In this document: positions 5,930 to 7,224 of the stretch, one piece after another
Numbering within the stretch: the first letter of the stretch is position 1
Layout: each line of letters starts with the position of its first letter
Assembly: GCA_003513855.1 (NCBI GenBank)
Contig: DOTC01000051.1
Span: 1-7,224, forward strand
Direction of reading: 5' to 3'
Length of the DNA stretch: 7,224 nt
From: Deltaproteobacteria bacterium
Lineage (GTDB): Bacteria; Desulfobacterota; Deferrimicrobia; Deferrimicrobiales; Deferrimicrobiaceae
Program-made: the position numbers and the translations under genes
Notes under the pieces: generated by a model
The model's input: the letters and a program-made list of their open reading frames with translations, nothing else
Told to the model about the DNA's origin: nothing
The model's database searches: none

Positions 5930-6442
5930 TCACTTCTCCTTCGACTTGTCCCTTGCCTTCTCCCCGGCCAGTGCATCTATTGCGGCCTTGACGCAGACTC
6001 CGTCCTGCTCGGGTCGTGCGCCGCTCACGGCGATCGCGCCGACGATCCGGCCGTCCTCGATCAGCGGGATCCCCCCCTCGATCAGCAGGGCGCCGGGCAG
6101 ACTGAGGTTTTGCAGGCGACCTTCCACGATCCGGTCCTCGAGCAGTTTGGTCGAACGCTTGAAGCCCACGGCTGTGCGCGCTTTCTCGATCGCGATGTCG
6201 GAGCTGGCGGTCTGGGTGCCGTCCATTCGCTCGAAGTACACCAGTACTCCGCCCGGATCGACGACCGCAACGGCCACGGTCCAACCGTTCTTCTTCCCCT
6301 CGGCGATAGCCGCAGCGGTCGCCTTGCGCGCCGTCCCGATGGAAACGGGAGCGCCGTATGGGTTTGCAAGGTGCTGCGTGAAAAGGGGATCGCCCGGGTC
6401 CGAAGGCTTTTGATCGGTAGGGTAAACGGTTGTTTTCTTCAT
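5930..6442 (-). CDS. GlcG/HbpS-family (DUF336) heme-binding-type protein
   Basis: The product has 170 residues. GGAGG lies 4 nt before the ATG at 6442. The GlcG/HbpS domain spans about residues 35-160 with its usual landmarks: VAVAVVDPGGVLVYFERMDG (58-75), SDIAIEKARTAVGF (81-94), PGALLIEGGIPLIEDG (116-131) and GAIAVSGARPEQDGVCVKAA (135-154). Proteins of this family bind heme or other small ligands; some are extracellular heme sensors and others are encoded with glycolate oxidation genes. This one has no signal peptide, only a polar 32-residue leader (MKKTTVYPTDQKPSDP onward), so it is probably cytoplasmic, and it ends in a lysine-rich tail. No glycolate or heme genes adjoin it, so its ligand cannot be told. 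It is a single gene with its own likely promoter and is flanked by a direct repeat. Confidence 0.92.
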   Translation of the reverse strand: MKKTTVYPTDQKPSDPGDPLFTQHLANPYGAPVSIGTARKATAAAIAEGKKNGWTVAVAVVDPGGVLVYFERMDGTQTASSDIAIEKARTAVGFKRSTKLLEDRIVEGRLQNLSLPGALLIEGGIPLIEDGRIVGAIAVSGARPEQDGVCVKAAIDALAGEKARDKSKEK

Positions 6443-6519
6443 GGTTCCTCCGAGGCTGAAGGTTTACGGAATGAAGAACTGTCGATGGACAAGCAGGGTA
6501 AATGGAAAAAGATGAATGG

Positions 6520-6548
6520 AATTTATCTAACGGTGAGGAAAATTGCAA
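6520..6548 (-). promoter_or_regulatory. Candidate sigma-70 promoter of the GlcG-family gene
   Basis: On the minus strand TTGCAA (6548-6543) and TAAATT (6525-6520) are separated by exactly 17 nt, each matching four of six consensus bases. The start point would fall near 6513, giving a leader of about 70 nt to the ATG. The right copy of the direct repeat (6561-6586) lies 12 bp upstream of the -35 element, a position typical for an activator site. Confidence 0.35.
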
Positions 6549-6560
6549 GGGATAGGTTCC

Positions 6561-6586
6561 CGTGTCCGTGGAATGTCCGTGGACAG
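6561..6586 (+). repeat. Imperfect direct repeat, right copy
   Basis: It begins CGTGTCCGTGGAATGTCC and ends GTGGACAG, 26 nt in all, and matches the left copy at 5830-5856 with two substitutions and a one-base gap. It contains the octamer GTCCGTGG twice (6564-6571 and 6575-6582) with an 11-nt period, so both units face the same side of the helix. It lies 118 bp upstream of the GlcG-family start codon. Confidence 0.6.
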
Positions 6587-6631
6587 AAAACGAGATAATA
6601 TTATATTCATGTTTACAGCAGGTTATATAAG

Positions 6632-6694
6632 CCGGAACATCACCCCCTCATAAGCACCCGGTAGGGTGGGGGACGGTTCGCTTTTTTGTTCCGG
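6632..6694. repeat. Nested inverted-repeat element (possible structured RNA or dispersed palindrome)
   Basis: CCGGAACA (6632-6639) and TGTTCCGG (6687-6694) are perfect 8-bp inverted arms. Within them CCCC (6644-6647) can pair with GGGG (6669-6672), and CACCC (6655-6659) with GGGTG (6664-6668) around GGTA. The two inner stems would stack with a 7-nt bulge on one side. A run of six T occupies 6682-6687. It lies between the two minus-strand genes, 44-106 bp past the stop codon of the zinc-ribbon gene. It may be a terminator region, a small structured RNA or a repeat of the REP/palindrome kind. Confidence 0.45.
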
Positions 6695-6714
6695 GTCCCA
6701 TCGGAATATAGTAT

Positions 6715-6732
6715 TTAGATATTTTGATCTAA
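6715..6732 (-). terminator. AT-rich hairpin after the zinc-ribbon gene
   Basis: TTAGAT (6715-6720) and ATCTAA (6727-6732) form a perfect 6-bp stem with a 6-nt loop, 5 nt past the stop codon on the minus strand. There is no clear T-run afterwards and the stem is weak, so it is only a candidate. Confidence 0.3.
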
Positions 6733-6737
6733 GTTCC

Positions 6738-6986
6738 CTAAATAAATAGTTTTATTATTCCTTTCTCATACTGAGTTGTATGTTCTTTGGCCAGCCCACA
6801 TCCATGACATACAGTTGTTTCTTTTCCGCTGTATATACCGCATGCGCATATCAATTCGGAATCGTCGCGAACTTGGGAAACCGTCGAATATTTATATTTT
6901 GAAAATACAATTCCACACTTGGCGCATTCTATCGGTCCATACAAATTTTCGTGTTTACATTTTGGGCAAACAGTTCTCGTTTCCAT
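6738..6986 (-). CDS. Small double zinc-ribbon protein
   Basis: The product has 82 residues. AGGAGA lies about 7 nt before the ATG at 6986. The first zinc site is CPKC (C7, C10) with CAKC (C21, C24) in IECAKCGIVFSKYK. The second is CAC (C47, C49) with CHGC (C60, C63). The first half closely follows a style common in Geobacter and related Deltaproteobacteria, where a CPKCxxEN...ECxxCGxxFxKY ribbon starts many small or membrane proteins (family recollection). It probably binds two zinc ions and may contact nucleic acid or protein; no catalytic part is present. Codons are clearly AT-richer than in the sigma, VWA and GlcG genes, suggesting recent acquisition or weak selection. There is no signal peptide or membrane helix, and its role is unknown. 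Confidence 0.8.
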   Translation of the reverse strand: METRTVCPKCKHENLYGPIECAKCGIVFSKYKYSTVSQVRDDSELICACGIYSGKETTVCHGCGLAKEHTTQYEKGIIKLFI

Positions 6987-7083
6987 CGGGGATTCTCCTG
7001 TTTCAAAATATAACTACTGTACATCTATACTTATCGGACGTGGAACAGGGAAATTTATTTTTTCTTTCGCTGTTCCAGGACTC

Positions 7084-7224
7084 TCACAGTTTTATTTCCC
7101 GGATGGACCAAAACAAAGGGACAGGGTCAATAGACGCGACGGGAGAGGGGGGCAGGTTGCTGTCAGAAGGTATCGTCGCCCTCAAGTCATTCTGGTGAGC
7201 ATTTTCGGGTATTATGGCAACAGG
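7084..7224 (-). CDS. Low-confidence partial open frame at the right edge
   Basis: A minus-strand frame enters from the right edge and stays open for 46 codons before a TGA at 7086-7084. It reads PVAIIPENAHQNDLRATIPS and, later, ASIDPVPLFWSIREIKL. The start would lie outside the window. The latter stretch corresponds to GGGACAGGGTCAAT on the plus strand, a kind of sequence I associate with dispersed non-coding repeats, so it may not encode a protein. Nothing else is seen between here and the zinc-ribbon gene apart from AT-rich upstream DNA that must hold that gene's promoter. Confidence 0.2.
   Translation of the reverse strand, partial: PVAIIPENAHQNDLRATIPSDSNLPPSPVASIDPVPLFWSIREIKL

Noticed and set aside
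5766..6598. Large frames on both strands over the GlcG-family gene
   Set aside because: They are shadows in other frames; the GlcG/HbpS motifs are all in the frame at 5930-6442.
6776..7198. 140-codon plus-strand frame opposite the zinc-ribbon gene
   Set aside because: It has no ribosome site or domain, while the opposite strand encodes ordered Cys pairs typical of zinc ribbons.
1..7224. CRISPR array, tRNA, rRNA, transposase, prophage or toxin-antitoxin system
   Set aside because: I looked for regular spaced repeats, cloverleaf sequences, transposase motifs and paired toxin/antitoxin genes and saw none that could be supported.

Overview
The window is mostly GC-rich, with an AT-rich stretch from about 6590 to 7090. 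It looks like a chromosome segment of a Gram-negative bacterium. Two things point to Deltaproteobacteria in the broad sense (Desulfuromonadia/Geobacter-like or a related Desulfobacterota group). One is the small zinc-ribbon protein with an ECAKCGIVFSKYK signature. The other is the pairing of an ECF sigma factor and anti-sigma factor with a secreted von Willebrand A (VWA) protein. This placement is inferred from protein style and composition only; there is no rRNA or other phylogenetic marker here.

Left part (1-3117): a minus-strand pair encodes an ECF sigma factor (1014-1586) and a zinc-finger anti-sigma factor (1-1014). The anti-sigma has one membrane segment and a long extracytoplasmic tail cut by the left window edge. 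Stop and start overlap as TGATG, so the two are translationally coupled. Across a 137-bp divergent intergenic region lies a plus-strand gene for an exported VWA protein (1724-3073) with a complete MIDAS site, followed by a GC-rich hairpin terminator. The likely logic is that an envelope signal releases the sigma factor from its membrane-bound anti-sigma, and the VWA protein acts in the same compartment as sensor partner or regulon member. That functional link is inferred from neighbourhood.

Middle part (3118-5663): a loose accessory region of small, mostly uncharacterised genes separated by long spacers. It holds an 85-residue protein with two RGYxxG motifs (3544-3801, minus), a doubtful 91-codon frame (3850-4125, minus), a 94-residue protein resembling the start of a staphylococcal-nuclease-like OB fold but lacking the catalytic residues (4262-4546, plus), a 47-residue single-pass membrane microprotein (4720-4863, minus), and a 109-residue single-pass membrane protein (5333-5662, plus). 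The spacers at 3118-3543 and 4864-5332 contain short coding-like scraps that suggest decayed genes.

Right part (5664-7224): a GlcG/HbpS-family (DUF336) heme-binding-type protein (5930-6442, minus) sits between two imperfect copies of a 26/27-bp direct repeat. The upstream copy lies just behind a plausible sigma-70 promoter. Beyond it are a nested inverted-repeat element (6632-6694) and an AT-rich island with an 82-residue double zinc-ribbon protein (6738-6986, minus). The right edge carries only a low-confidence open frame.

I saw no tRNA, rRNA, CRISPR array, transposase or recognisable defence system. The strongest candidates for something under-described are the sigma/anti-sigma/VWA module and the repeat-flanked GlcG locus.
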